From: Methylobacter luteus IMV-B-3098
GTDB lineage: Bacteria; Pseudomonadota; Gammaproteobacteria; Methylococcales; Methylomonadaceae
Length of the DNA stretch: 64,000 bases
Reading direction: 5' to 3'
Assembly: GCF_000427625.1 (NCBI RefSeq)
Contig: NZ_KE386569.1
Span: forward strand, 311,376 to 375,375
In this document: in pieces, positions 1-8,214 of the stretch
Layout: every line of letters starts with the position of its first letter
Numbering within the stretch: position 1 is the first letter of the stretch
Program-made: the position numbers and the translations under genes
Notes under the pieces: model-generated
Seen by the model: the letters and a program-made list of their open reading frames with translations, nothing else
The model's database searches: none
Told to the model about the DNA's origin: nothing

Positions 1-504
1 GCTAATTTTTTAAAAAAATGGGGTGGTTTTTATAGTATAGGTAATGATTGCCATATTTGGCCTTATACCAATATTACAGATCCTGCATACACTCGACTGG
101 GTAATAACGTTATGCTCAGCGCATGTACTATTTTAGGGCACGATGGTTCAATAGATGTGTTGAATAGAGCATATGGAAAAAAATTAGATAGAGTCGGCAA
201 GGTTGATATTAAAGATAATGTATTTATTGGTCATGGCTCCATTATCTTACCCGGTGTAACAATCGGTCCGAATGTTATTGTTGGCGCAGGTTCTGTCGTA
301 ACCAAAGACATTCCTGAGGGTGTGATAGCTGTTGGAAATCCAGCCAAGCCAATTGGTAAAGCGTATGATCTTGTGGAAAAGCTTGAAAAACAGACAAATG
401 AATTGCCGTGGGCGGAATTGATACAGAAAAGGGAAGGAAGTTTTGATCCGGTTCTTGAGCCTGAATTAAAAAGATTAAGAGTTGAATATTTTTTTAATGA
501 CTAA
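1..504 (+). CDS. Left-handed beta-helix (hexapeptide) acyl/acetyltransferase, 5' end outside window
   Basis: The reading frame is open from base 1, so the gene begins before the window; 167 residues are visible. It carries hexapeptide-repeat sequence typical of trimeric left-handed beta-helix transferases: 'LSACTILGHDGS' near residue 37, then 'VFIGHGSIILPGVTIGPNV' and 'IVGAGSVVTKDIPEGVIAVG', and the family-typical closing 'GNPAKPIG'. Such enzymes move an acetyl group from acetyl-CoA to a sugar in the cytoplasm. It lies upstream of glycosyltransferases in the same orientation, so O-acetylation of an exopolysaccharide building block is the likely role. A Met at 112 is internal to the fold and is not the start. 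The acceptor sugar cannot be read from the sequence. Confidence 0.8.
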   Translation, partial: ANFLKKWGGFYSIGNDCHIWPYTNITDPAYTRLGNNVMLSACTILGHDGSIDVLNRAYGKKLDRVGKVDIKDNVFIGHGSIILPGVTIGPNVIVGAGSVVTKDIPEGVIAVGNPAKPIGKAYDLVEKLEKQTNELPWAELIQKREGSFDPVLEPELKRLRVEYFFND

Positions 505-654
505 TGCTTTTTAATTCTGGATCTAATAATAAATAATTATGTACTTTATCCGCTATCCCGGCCATTGAATTCTGGCATTTTATGTCAAATTTATGATCTC
601 AACATGCGCAGATTTTTGTTATGCACCTAGCAAGGACGTCAAAAGGCTTCATTA

Positions 655-1602
655 ATGGCTAATAAAATTAGTTACAACATAATTATAGTTATCGTAAATT
701 ACAGGACAAGTGAATTGGTTGTCAATTGTCTTGAATCATTAAAAACAATTTTGAATCAATCTGTTAAAGTCGTTGTTGTCGATAATTCTTCCGGAGATAA
801 TTCAGCTGATTTAATTGGAAACTGGATTTCAAATAATGAAAATGCCTATTTAATTTGCTCAGAAAACAATTCTGGTTTTTCGGGTGGTAATAATCTGGCA
901 ATTGAATCAGTAGAAAAAATGGGTTTTAGTGCTGATTTTATCTGGTTATTAAATCCTGATACCGTAGTTCGTGAAAATGCATTACAACATTTGCTGACAT
1001 TCATGCGGCAAAATCCCCCGGTGGGTATAGCAGGATCAAGGCTCGAATATATTGATGGCAAGGCACAATGCTCGGCATTCCGGTTTCATTCCATTTTAAG
1101 CGAGCTGGATAATGGATTAAGGTTGGGCATTATTTCCAGATTGTTGCAAAAATGGCAGGTTCCGTTGCCGATTTCGGATGTGCCTGTCAGCGTGGATTGG
1201 GTTGCCGGCGCCAGTATGCTGATTCGAAAACAGGTTTTTGATGACATCGGATTGTTTGATGACAAGTATTTTTTGTATTTTGAAGAAACGGACTTTTGTT
1301 TACAAGCGAAAAGGTCGGGCTGGTCTTGCTGGTATGTGCCAGCAAGCCGGGTTGTACATTTCGTTGGCAGCTCAACCGGCGTGACCGATGGCAGCAAAAA
1401 AAGACGTCCCCGTTACTGGTTCGAGTCTAGACAGCGGTACTTTTTAAAAAATCATGGTTGGTTTTATTTGATGTTGGCTAACTTAGCTTGGGGTATGGCT
1501 TTTTTGTTGTTCCGTATTCGTCAGAAAATACAAGATAAGCCAGATGATGAGCCAGTATTTTTATTAAGAGACTTTGTTAATTTTAATTTTTTCAATAAAT
1601 GA
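655..1602 (+). CDS. Glycosyltransferase family 2 (rhamnosyltransferase-like)
   Basis: A 315-residue GT-A fold transferase. Nucleotide-sugar motifs are visible: 'VVDNSSGDNS' (residues 41-50), 'NNSGFSGGNN' (71-80) and 'LNPDT' (99-103, the DXD-like metal site). Further on come 'GASMLIRKQVFDDIGLFDD' and 'YFLYFEETDFCLQ', the acidic pair typical of WbbL-type rhamnosyltransferases. A hydrophobic segment near the C-terminus ('LMLANLAWGMAFLLF') suggests membrane association. The ATG follows a purine-rich AAAAGG. Its stop overlaps the start of the next gene by 4 bp (ATGA), so the two are translationally coupled. Probable role: adding one sugar to a lipid-linked exopolysaccharide repeat on the cytoplasmic side. 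Donor and acceptor are unknown. Confidence 0.85.
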   Translation: MANKISYNIIIVIVNYRTSELVVNCLESLKTILNQSVKVVVVDNSSGDNSADLIGNWISNNENAYLICSENNSGFSGGNNLAIESVEKMGFSADFIWLLNPDTVVRENALQHLLTFMRQNPPVGIAGSRLEYIDGKAQCSAFRFHSILSELDNGLRLGIISRLLQKWQVPLPISDVPVSVDWVAGASMLIRKQVFDDIGLFDDKYFLYFEETDFCLQAKRSGWSCWYVPASRVVHFVGSSTGVTDGSKKRRPRYWFESRQRYFLKNHGWFYLMLANLAWGMAFLLFRIRQKIQDKPDDEPVFLLRDFVNFNFFNK

Positions 1603-2168
1603 ATGCCTTAATGAAAAAACGTGGCTCAACCAATGAAAATCCGAAAGATATTGGATTCTTTTCTCTGATCAAAGAAGATTTTCTGACGCATGATAAAGAT
1701 TTTTTTGAACAGGGGTTGTGGGCTATTGCCGTGCACCGGTTCGGCAATTGGCGCATGGGCATAAAATATAAATTGTTACGCGCGCCTTGTACGATTTTAT
1801 ACAAAGTTCTCTATAAAGTCGTGGAATGGACATGCGGTATTACATTGCCTTATACCGTTAAGCTGGGGCGCAGAGTTAGGATCTGGCATCATAGCGGAAT
1901 GGTTTTGCATGCCGAATCCATTGGTGATGATGTGCACATCCGGCACAATACGACGATGGGCATCGTCAGAACATTTCATAATCATGAGCTTCCAATCATT
2001 GAAGACCGGGTGGATATCGGGGCGGGCGTCTGCTTGCTTGGCAGCATCAGAATAGGTCATGACAGCGTCATAGGCGCCAATGCGGTAGTTCTTGATAATA
2101 TTCCCCCTTATTCTGTTGCAGTAGGTAGTCCAGCTCGGGTTGTAAAGGTATTAAATGGACAAAAATAA
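1599..2168 (+). CDS. Serine acetyltransferase-like hexapeptide O-acetyltransferase
   Basis: A 189-residue protein of the SAT/WcaB type. The N-terminal half is a helical region ('LWAIAVHRFGNWRMG'); the C-terminal half is a left-handed beta-helix ('VKLGRRVRIWHHSGMVLHA', 'IGDDVHIRHNTTMG', 'DIGAGVCLLGSIRIGHDSVI'), ending 'YSVAVGSPARVVKVL'. The His residues in 'RIWHHSG' and 'FHNHELP' fit the CoA-dependent acetyl transfer site. Within a polysaccharide cluster, the WcaB-like role of acetylating a sugar is more likely than cysteine biosynthesis. It overlaps the upstream gene by 4 bp and the downstream glycosyltransferase by 14 bp, so the three genes form a tight operon. Confidence 0.8.
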   Translation: MNALMKKRGSTNENPKDIGFFSLIKEDFLTHDKDFFEQGLWAIAVHRFGNWRMGIKYKLLRAPCTILYKVLYKVVEWTCGITLPYTVKLGRRVRIWHHSGMVLHAESIGDDVHIRHNTTMGIVRTFHNHELPIIEDRVDIGAGVCLLGSIRIGHDSVIGANAVVLDNIPPYSVAVGSPARVVKVLNGQK

Positions 2169-3138
2169 CCTGGGTATTGTAATTATTGGCAGGAACGAAG
2201 GAGAAAGGCTGCCGCGGTGTATTAAATCAGCTATTCGTGAAACCGATGTGGTTGTTTATGTGGATTCTGGCTCGACTGATAGTAGTATTGAATTAGCCAG
2301 ACAGTTAGGTGCGGAAGTTATTAGTCTGGATTTGTCTGTCCCTTTTACAGCCGCTAGAGCAAGGAATGCCGGATTTGAGTTTTTAAACGCTCAATATCCG
2401 TCTCTAAATTATGTTCAATTTATTGATGGTGATTGTGAACTTGTTGAAGGGTGGATCCAGCAGAGCTTAGATTTTCTAAGCGCAAATCCTCAATTCGCGG
2501 TTGCCTGTGGTCGCCGTAGAGAACGCTTTCCAAATGCTTCAATTTACAATTTACTGTGTGATCTCGAATGGGATACGCCGGTAGGTGAAACCAAGTCGTG
2601 CGGTGGAGATGCTTTGATGCGAGTTGATGCACTGCAAGCAGTCAATGGATTTAACGGAAGCTTGATTGCAGGAGAAGAGCCGGAGTTATGCATCCGATTG
2701 CGACAGGCTGGCTGGAAAATTTATCGCCTGGATGTAGAAATGACGCTGCATGATGTGGCAATGACTCGGTTATGGCAATGGTGGAAGCGTAGTCAAAGGG
2801 CAGGATATGCATTTGCTGAAGGTGCCTATTTGCATGGTATGTCACCTGAAAAATATAGGCTAAAAGAAACTATTAGTATATTTATTTGGGGCGGTATAGT
2901 TCCAATTTTATTATTTATTTTATCTATTATTAATCAATGGTTTTTGCTGGGATGGCTTGTCTATTTATTGCAAATTATTAAGGTCGCGATAAAAAAGCAT
3001 AAATTAATTTCAAAACGATTGTCATTATTTTATGCAAGTTTTGTTATGTTGGCTAAGTTCCCCCAATTTAATGGGATCATAGACTTTATATTGAGTAGAA
3101 AAACAAATAAAGTTCATGAAATTATTGAATATAAATAA
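2155..3138 (+). CDS. Glycosyltransferase family 2, membrane-anchored
   Basis: A 327-residue GT2 enzyme: 'GIVIIGRNEGERLPRC' at the N-terminus, 'VVYVDSGSTDSSIELA' for nucleotide binding and 'FIDGDCEL' as the DXD metal site. 'GEEPELCIRLRQAGW' is the acceptor-side acidic motif. Two hydrophobic helices near the C-terminus ('IFIWGGIVPILLFILSI' and the segment after it) would anchor it to the inner membrane. It starts inside the end of the preceding acetyltransferase gene, which indicates coupling. Base composition falls in the last 300 bp, which are distinctly AT-rich. The sugar specificity is not deducible. Confidence 0.84.
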   Translation: MDKNNLGIVIIGRNEGERLPRCIKSAIRETDVVVYVDSGSTDSSIELARQLGAEVISLDLSVPFTAARARNAGFEFLNAQYPSLNYVQFIDGDCELVEGWIQQSLDFLSANPQFAVACGRRRERFPNASIYNLLCDLEWDTPVGETKSCGGDALMRVDALQAVNGFNGSLIAGEEPELCIRLRQAGWKIYRLDVEMTLHDVAMTRLWQWWKRSQRAGYAFAEGAYLHGMSPEKYRLKETISIFIWGGIVPILLFILSIINQWFLLGWLVYLLQIIKVAIKKHKLISKRLSLFYASFVMLAKFPQFNGIIDFILSRKTNKVHEIIEYK

Positions 3139-3196
3139 GATTATTAATAATAGCCAATCTTTTGTTTTTAAGCTGTAATACTAAAGTAAAAACTAC

Positions 3197-4222
3197 ATGG
3201 CAAGCGTAGCAATAGCGCAAACAGAAGCAGATCGCTATCAAGTTCTGGATGGATGGCGAGGCATGAGTATATTAATTGTATTGGCTGCCCATTTGTTACC
3301 TCTTGGACCAAAATCCTGGCAATTAAATGAAGCAGCGGGCCCATTGGGAATGAGCCTGTTCTTTACCTTGTCCGGATTTTTAATAACAAATTTTTTGTTG
3401 AAAAAACAAAATGTTTTGGATTTCCTGATCAGAAGGCTATTCCGTATTGTTCCATTAGCCTGGTTATATATCGTTATCGTATTATTCTTCGCTCAATCTA
3501 ATATTGACCAATATATGGCGCATCTTTTCTTTTATGCCAATTGGCCGCCTATGCAGTTAACAGCGATGACGAGTCATCTCTGGAGTTTATGCGTTGAAAT
3601 GCAGTTTTATATGGGAATTGCTTTTCTTGTGCTTCTTCTGAAAGGGCGCGGATTATTGCTAATCCCTGTGCTTTGCTTAATCGCGACGCTATATCGAGTT
3701 CACGATGGTGTATATGTGGCTATTAATACTTGGTATAGAGTAGATGAAATTCTTGCTGGTGGAATTTTAGCGCTTTCTTTTAATGACAAGTTGGGAATAT
3801 ATTCAAAAAAGTTCTTAGGATGGATAAGTCAGTGGATATTAATTGTCCTTTTTTTATTATCTTGCCATCCTGAAAGCGGATTTATGAACTACTTCAGGCC
3901 ATATCTGGCGGCTATGCTAATTGGTTCAACATTAGCCAGACATTCATCCAATCACATATCCAGATTGATGAATAGCAAGATTCTTTTTTATGTGGCATCA
4001 ATTTCATATGCGCTTTATGTTATCCATGGAGGGTTACGCTACACATGGCTTGGTGAAGGTGAAACATTAGAAAAATATATAAAGCGCCCAATATTATTGG
4101 CTGTTCTTTTTGTTCTTGCTCATTTGTCAACCTTTTATTATGAGAAGAAATTTATTTCGTTTGGAAAGGCGCTTTCTTTAAGAGTTCAAAAGAAATCTCA
4201 GAGTAATATAGTGGTCAATTGA
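3197..4222 (+). CDS. Acyltransferase 3 family (OafA/YrhL-like) integral membrane protein
   Basis: A 341-residue polytopic membrane protein of the acyltransferase-3 family, which acylates (usually acetylates) surface polysaccharides using cytoplasmic acyl-CoA. The hallmark N-terminal motif 'YQVLDGWRGMSILIVLAAH' is present with the conserved His at residue 32, followed by 'GMSLFFTLSGFLI' and 'RRLFRIVPLAWLYI'; about ten hydrophobic segments follow. Length matches the stand-alone form without a periplasmic SGNH domain. It sits between glycosyltransferases and gives the cluster three acyl-modification genes. The start follows an AT-rich leader without a strong ribosome binding site. Confidence 0.85.
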   Translation: MASVAIAQTEADRYQVLDGWRGMSILIVLAAHLLPLGPKSWQLNEAAGPLGMSLFFTLSGFLITNFLLKKQNVLDFLIRRLFRIVPLAWLYIVIVLFFAQSNIDQYMAHLFFYANWPPMQLTAMTSHLWSLCVEMQFYMGIAFLVLLLKGRGLLLIPVLCLIATLYRVHDGVYVAINTWYRVDEILAGGILALSFNDKLGIYSKKFLGWISQWILIVLFLLSCHPESGFMNYFRPYLAAMLIGSTLARHSSNHISRLMNSKILFYVASISYALYVIHGGLRYTWLGEGETLEKYIKRPILLAVLFVLAHLSTFYYEKKFISFGKALSLRVQKKSQSNIVVN

Positions 4223-4283
4223 TATTAGCTATAAGATAGCTAAATCAAAGTTTTTTGCGATACAAGTTCTGATTAGGGTATCT

Positions 4284-5213
4284 ATGAGTAATAATGTTTC
4301 TAACTATCTAATAATATCACCATGTCGCAATGAAGCCGACTATATGAAGCAAACACTGGATAGTGTCGTCGCGCAGTCGATTCAGCCAAAGTTATGGGTA
4401 ATAGTCGATGATGGATCTACAGATGAAACGCCGGCTATTTTGGCCGATTATGCGAGCCGTTATCCATTTGTTAAAATTGTAACGCGCACAGATCGTGGTC
4501 ATCGCAGCGTGGGGCCGGGAGTGATAGAGGCTTTTTACGCCGGTTATGATTCGGTTGATTTGAGTGAATTCGATTTTATCTGCAAGCTGGATTTGGATTT
4601 GATCATGCCGTCCCGTTATTTTGAGATTTTGATTCAGCGCATGAATGAGAATCCTAGATTGGGTAACTGCAGTGGCAAGCCTTATTTCATAGATAAGAAC
4701 AGCGGCAAACTGGTTAGCGAGGGTTGCGGCGATGAGAATGCAATCGGGGCTTCAAAGTTTTATCGGCGACAATGTTTCGAGCAGATTGGCGGCTTTGTCC
4801 GGCAGGTGATGTGGGATGGCATCGATGGCCATCGTTGCAGGCAGTTGGGTTGGATTGCCGTAAGTTGGGATGAGCCCGATTTAAGATTTACTCATTTACG
4901 CCCTATGGGATCAAGTCAGCAGAATATTTTTACAGGACGGATGCGGCATGGGTTTGGCCAATATTTCATGGGCACCGGAATGATCTATATGTTGGCTTCT
5001 GCAGTTTATCGTATGGCGCATCCTCCTTACGTGACGGGTGGATTGGCCATGTTTTGGGGCTATTTAAACAGTTTAATAAAGGGCTTGCCCAGATTTGAGG
5101 ATGAAGAATTGGTCAAGTTTGTAAGGAAATATCAGTGGGCTTGTTTGTTAAAAGGCAAGGAGCGGGCTACTGCCGAACTAAATGAGCAGCAGGCTGCGAT
5201 CTGGAAAGGCTGA
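4284..5213 (+). CDS. Glycosyltransferase family 2
   Basis: A 309-residue GT2 enzyme with 'YLIISPCRNEADYMKQTL' at the start, 'VDDGSTDETP' (residues 41-50) for UDP-sugar binding, and 'CKLDLDLIMP' as the metal-binding site. 'GGFVRQVMWDGIDGHRCRQ' corresponds to the acceptor loop. The C-terminal part ('MIYMLASAVYRM' and 'GLAMFWGYLNSLIKG') contains short hydrophobic stretches. This form occurs in exosortase-associated polysaccharide clusters, which fits the exosortase gene 3 kb downstream. The substrate is unknown. Confidence 0.83.
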   Translation: MSNNVSNYLIISPCRNEADYMKQTLDSVVAQSIQPKLWVIVDDGSTDETPAILADYASRYPFVKIVTRTDRGHRSVGPGVIEAFYAGYDSVDLSEFDFICKLDLDLIMPSRYFEILIQRMNENPRLGNCSGKPYFIDKNSGKLVSEGCGDENAIGASKFYRRQCFEQIGGFVRQVMWDGIDGHRCRQLGWIAVSWDEPDLRFTHLRPMGSSQQNIFTGRMRHGFGQYFMGTGMIYMLASAVYRMAHPPYVTGGLAMFWGYLNSLIKGLPRFEDEELVKFVRKYQWACLLKGKERATAELNEQQAAIWKG

Positions 5214-5234
5214 TTTAAAGATTCGGTTAAAATT

Positions 5235-6473
5235 ATGAGAAAAATCAAGCTAGCCTACCTTGCACCTGAGATTCCGGCGTTATCGGCAACCTTTGTTTAT
5301 AATGAAATTTTTCAGTTGGAGCAATTGGGCTACTCCGTCGTACCTTTTTCAGTTCATAGGCCCGGCGTTTCCGTGACCGACAAAAAACTGGCTGACTTGG
5401 AAGCGGGCGTTTTTTATTTATACACACAGAAGAAACACGCTGTACTAAAAGAGAATGTCCTGTTTTTGTTGAAGCATCCGCTTCGGTATTTGATTACGCT
5501 GAAGACGCTTTTATCGGACATGTTCAAGGTAGGGGTTTTGTCTCGGACGGCAATGGGCCTGGCTTTTCGCTTTTTTTATTCGGTTATCCTTGCCAGACAG
5601 CTTTTAAAAACTGGCGTTCAGCATATTCATGTGCATTTTGCCCATGTGCCTGCCGATATTGCTATGTATGCGGCTTCTTTATCAGGGATCTCTTTCAGTG
5701 TGACGGCTCATGCCAATGATCTGTTTGAAAGGGCATGGTTACTCGCTGAGAAAGTGAATAGGGCAAAGTTTTTTGTCACGATTTCCGAATTCAATCGGGA
5801 ATTTCTACGCCAGCAGGGATGTAATGTTGATCAGGTTATTGTTGTACGTTGTGGCGTCGATGTTGAACACTTTAACTGCCAGAAAAAATCAGGCTTGTCC
5901 GATCTGCCCAAAATCGGATTTATCGGCAGATTGGTCGAAAAGAAAGGGGCGGACGATCTGTTGCTTGCTGTCAATGAACTGAAAAAGCTGGGCATGGATT
6001 TTAAACTGGTAATTGCCGGATCGGGTCCGTTGGAAGGTCATCTGACAGAATTAGCCAGGGAGCTGGGTCTGTCTGATGAGTGTGTTTCTTTTGCAGGGGC
6101 GATTGCCCACTCTGCTATCCCTAAGTTTCTCAGTGAACTGGATGTTTTTGTATTACCTTGTAAACAAGATCGTGCCGGGGATATGGATGGTATCCCGGTC
6201 GTGTTGATGGAAGCTATGCTGAGCGGTGTTTCTGTTATATCGACGCGCTTGTCGGGAATTCCGGAACTGGTGGTTGACCGAGAAACTGGTTTATTGGTTG
6301 AACCTGGAAATAAAATACAGCTTGCAAATGCCATACAGGCTTTAATTGAAGATAAAACTTTAACCAAACAGTTAAATAATAATGCTATTTCGAAAGTTAA
6401 AAAGGAATTTAATTTAAAGGATAATGCTACGCAGCTTACAAAGCTCTTTGAGAAATATGTGACTTCAGCTTGA
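5235..6473 (+). CDS. Glycosyltransferase family 4 (GT-B), WcaL-like
   Basis: A 412-residue GT-B retaining transferase. The N-terminal Rossmann domain begins 'KIKLAYLAPEIPALSATFV' and contains 'HVHFAHVPADIAMYAA' and 'SVTAHANDLFE'. The C-terminal donor domain has 'IGFIGRLVEKKGADDLL' and the EX7E region 'DGIPVVLMEAMLSGVSVIS' followed by 'SGIPELV'. This matches colanic-acid type WcaL/AmsK enzymes. It starts 21 bp after the preceding GT2 gene in the same operon. It should add a hexose to the growing lipid-linked repeat in the cytoplasm; donor specificity cannot be told from sequence. Confidence 0.87.
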   Translation: MRKIKLAYLAPEIPALSATFVYNEIFQLEQLGYSVVPFSVHRPGVSVTDKKLADLEAGVFYLYTQKKHAVLKENVLFLLKHPLRYLITLKTLLSDMFKVGVLSRTAMGLAFRFFYSVILARQLLKTGVQHIHVHFAHVPADIAMYAASLSGISFSVTAHANDLFERAWLLAEKVNRAKFFVTISEFNREFLRQQGCNVDQVIVVRCGVDVEHFNCQKKSGLSDLPKIGFIGRLVEKKGADDLLLAVNELKKLGMDFKLVIAGSGPLEGHLTELARELGLSDECVSFAGAIAHSAIPKFLSELDVFVLPCKQDRAGDMDGIPVVLMEAMLSGVSVISTRLSGIPELVVDRETGLLVEPGNKIQLANAIQALIEDKTLTKQLNNNAISKVKKEFNLKDNATQLTKLFEKYVTSA

Positions 6474-6544
6474 GCTTTTAATTTTCCCTCAGCTAAGGAA
6501 TGTGCATAATATAACCGCCTCAAGTGCGCAGATGATTTTCCGAT

Positions 6545-6610
6545 GTAGGTGCGAATTCATTCGCACTGTGCAGGTGCCAGCAGTAGGGGCTTTAGGCGAT
6601 CCGCACCTAC
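6545..6610. repeat. Palindromic intergenic element, GTGCGAAT/ATTCGCAC core
   Basis: An inner hairpin GTGCGAAT-TC-ATTCGCAC (6549-6566) lies inside a wider inverted repeat, GTAGGTGCG (6545-6553) with CGCACCTAC (6602-6610). Related cores occur at 10258-10294, 12945-12960 and, as GGTCGAAT-GA-ATTCGACC, at 27146-27163. It overlaps the extended N-terminal reading frame of the next gene, which argues for a start downstream of it. Confidence 0.7.
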
Positions 6611-6657
6611 AATTCCCGGATTTATCCATACTCATTACTAACTATAAAGACTATTCA

Positions 6658-7539
6658 ATGGAAGCCTTCTGTCGTCAATCATGGTGTCTTTGCGGTTTAC
6701 CCTTCGATGCAGTGGACACGTCGTCTGCAATTTCAGCTTTAAAACGGGCAATCAAAGAAGATGTGCCGTTTTTCTTATCGACCCCTAATCTTAATTTTCT
6801 GATGGCGGCGCAAACGGATAGCGCTTTTCGGGAATCCGTAATTAACAGTGATTTATCGATTGCCGATGGCATGCCGCTGATCTGGATGTCCAGATTGTTA
6901 AACATTCCATTGCCTGAACGAGTGGCGGGTTCGAGTTTGATGGAAGCGTTATTTGCTGACAAAAACACGTCTCCCATGCGTGTGTATTTTTTTGGCGGAG
7001 AACCGGGCGTCGGCGAGAGGGCTTGTCAGGTCATTAATCAGGCTGGTGCGGGGTTACAAGCCGTAGGGCATTATTGCCCCGGGTTTGGCTCAATTGAAGA
7101 AATGAGTACCCGTGAAGTTATTGATGAAATCAACCGGCATGAAATTGATTTTCTGATTGTTTCTTTAGGCGCCAAGAAAGGGCAGGCCTGGATCGAGAAA
7201 AACAGGCATCAATTAAAGGCGCCGGCTATCAGTCATTTGGGAGCGGTCATTAACTTTTTTGCCGGAACGGTGAAACGTGCGCCAGTCTGGATGCAGCGTG
7301 TCGGGCTGGAATGGCTGTGGCGCATTTTAGAAGAACCTTCGTTATGGAAACGCTATTTCTTCGATGGCTTAGAGCTTGTTCAATATCTCCGTAGCAACAG
7401 CGCCAGGAAGGCCAGATTAACGAACTGTAAGCTGGTATTGAGCAAGCGCTCAGTGTTCTTCCATAATCTTCGGCACTTCTCCAGCCAGGCAAACGAACGC
7501 TCTACTACCCAGCGTTGCGGAATGACAGCGAAGGTATGA
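6658..7539 (+). CDS. WecB/TagA/CpsF (GT26) glycosyltransferase, 3' end replaced by an IS
   Basis: GT26 enzymes transfer N-acetylmannosaminuronic acid, ManNAc or similar sugars to a lipid-linked acceptor. The conserved active region is intact: 'FFLSTPNLNFLM' and 'SDLSIADGMPLIWMSRLL' (catalytic-type Asp at about residue 70), then 'VYFFGGEPGVGERA', 'VSLGAKKGQAWIEKN' and 'GAVINFFAGTVKRAP'. The frame is open back to an ATG at 6502, but that stretch holds a palindromic repeat and lacks family similarity, so I prefer the ATG at 6658 (MEAFCRQ). Native sequence ends at 7371; from 7372 the frame runs into an IS and adds 56 foreign residues. The catalytic domain is complete, so a truncated active enzyme is possible. 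The missing C-terminus lies at 8215-8595. Confidence 0.8.
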   Translation: MEAFCRQSWCLCGLPFDAVDTSSAISALKRAIKEDVPFFLSTPNLNFLMAAQTDSAFRESVINSDLSIADGMPLIWMSRLLNIPLPERVAGSSLMEALFADKNTSPMRVYFFGGEPGVGERACQVINQAGAGLQAVGHYCPGFGSIEEMSTREVIDEINRHEIDFLIVSLGAKKGQAWIEKNRHQLKAPAISHLGAVINFFAGTVKRAPVWMQRVGLEWLWRILEEPSLWKRYFFDGLELVQYLRSNSARKARLTNCKLVLSKRSVFFHNLRHFSSQANERSTTQRCGMTAKV

Positions 7540-7907
7540 AGCTCATGGCGTTTGGCCACCTGCACCGAAGCGCCAAGCAGACTCTGAACAGCTTCGGCGA
7601 AGGGTTGGCCACTATAGCCGCCATCGACCAGCAGCGAAGTGACCTCAGTTAAGTCTTTCCAGTTCTGTTCAATGGTTTTTAGCGCCCCTTGGCGATCACT
7701 GACGTCCGCCGTGGTGATGGCAATTGCATGGGGTAACCCTTGCGTGTCGACAAAAATATGTCGCTTGATACCTGAAACCTTTTTGCCGGCATCATAACCT
7801 TTGCTGCGTGCGCAGTCGGTGTTTTTGACACTCTGTGCATCAACGATGCAGAAACTCGTCCTGGCGTTGCGCCCCTGTCTGGTACGGGCCTCGCCAACCT
7901 GATTTTT
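7380..7907 (-). CDS. IS5-family transposase, OrfB (DDE catalytic part)
   Basis: Open without interruption for 176 codons. It reads 'VGEARTRQGRNARTSFCIV' at its beginning, then 'VDAQSVKNTDCARSKGYDAG' (first Asp), 'SLLVDGGYSGQPFAEAV' (second Asp) and 'PQRWVVERSFAWLEKCRRL' (catalytic Glu), ending 'LALLLRRY'. This is the RNase H-like DDE domain of the IS427-type transposases. It has no convincing start of its own and should be made by frameshifting from OrfA. Relative to OrfA it is in the +1 frame (equivalently -2), entered just after a run of seven A on the coding strand (7903-7909). The -1 frame there does not lead into the transposase, so expression may be impaired. Confidence 0.85.
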   Translation of the reverse strand, partial: KNQVGEARTRQGRNARTSFCIVDAQSVKNTDCARSKGYDAGKKVSGIKRHIFVDTQGLPHAIAITTADVSDRQGALKTIEQNWKDLTEVTSLLVDGGYSGQPFAEAVQSLLGASVQVAKRHELHTFAVIPQRWVVERSFAWLEKCRRLWKNTERLLNTSLQFVNLAFLALLLRRY

Positions 7908-8187
7908 TTAATGCCTGCTCCAGCAGGCTGGTTCCACCTTCAGGTTTCTCGCTCCATAACGAAAAATAATGATGGACCGTGCGCCATTTCGGAAAGTCGC
8001 TCGGCAGCATGCGCCACTGGCAGCCGCTCTTCAGCAAGTACAGAATGGCACAGAACACTTCATACAAGTCCACTGTACGAGGTCGGGTTTTCTTGCGAGC
8101 ATTTTCTAGCAGAGCTCTGATCGGTTCAAATTGTTCGCGACTGATGTCGCTGGGGTACACTTTTCTCATGCCCTCATTATCTATCAT
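7840..8187 (-). CDS. IS5-family transposase, OrfA (N-terminal DUF4096-type)
   Basis: A 115-residue N-terminal transposase segment with 'MRKVYPSDISREQFEPIRAL', 'VDLYEVFCAILYLLKSGCQW' and 'MLPSDFPKWRTVHHYF', the helix-turn-helix-like region of IS427/IS1031 transposases. The frame begins at the ATG at 8187; the usual family start MRKVYPSD corresponds to the ATG at 8169, which has GAGGGC directly upstream. The native part ends near 'ALKKSGW' where the OrfB frame takes over; the residues beyond it are out-of-frame read-through of OrfB. Confidence 0.8.
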   Translation of the reverse strand: MIDNEGMRKVYPSDISREQFEPIRALLENARKKTRPRTVDLYEVFCAILYLLKSGCQWRMLPSDFPKWRTVHHYFSLWSEKPEGGTSLLEQALKKSGWRGPYQTGAQRQDEFLHR

Positions 8188-8214
8188 ACTCAGCAGATAT
8201 TGAACAGGCTCTTA

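Larger units (their letters stand above)
7372..8211 (-). mobile_element. IS5-family insertion sequence (IS427/IS1031-like), 840 bp
   Basis: The left end reads GAGCTTGTTCAATATCT and the right end, inverted, GAGCCTGTTCAATATCT: 17-bp terminal inverted repeats with one mismatch. The trinucleotide TTA flanks both ends (7369-7371 and 8212-8214), consistent with a 3-bp target duplication of the TNA type. The identity extends to CTTAG on both sides, so the exact border is ambiguous by a base or two. It encodes a two-part DDE transposase on the minus strand. Removing the element with one TTA restores one continuous reading frame across the host gene, which shows the insertion is clean and probably recent. 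Confidence 0.9.

Noticed and set aside
6502-6657. N-terminal extension of the WecB/TagA gene from the ATG at 6502
   Set aside because: The extension is translated from a palindromic repeat and has no family similarity; the ATG at 6658 leads directly into conserved sequence.
7679-7897. 72-codon minus-strand frame inside the IS
   Set aside because: It is the third frame over the transposase catalytic part; the DDE residues are in the other frame.
8131-8214. ATG start at 8131 for the STAS-like fragment
   Set aside because: The first 28 residues come from the IS end, so this is not a native start.
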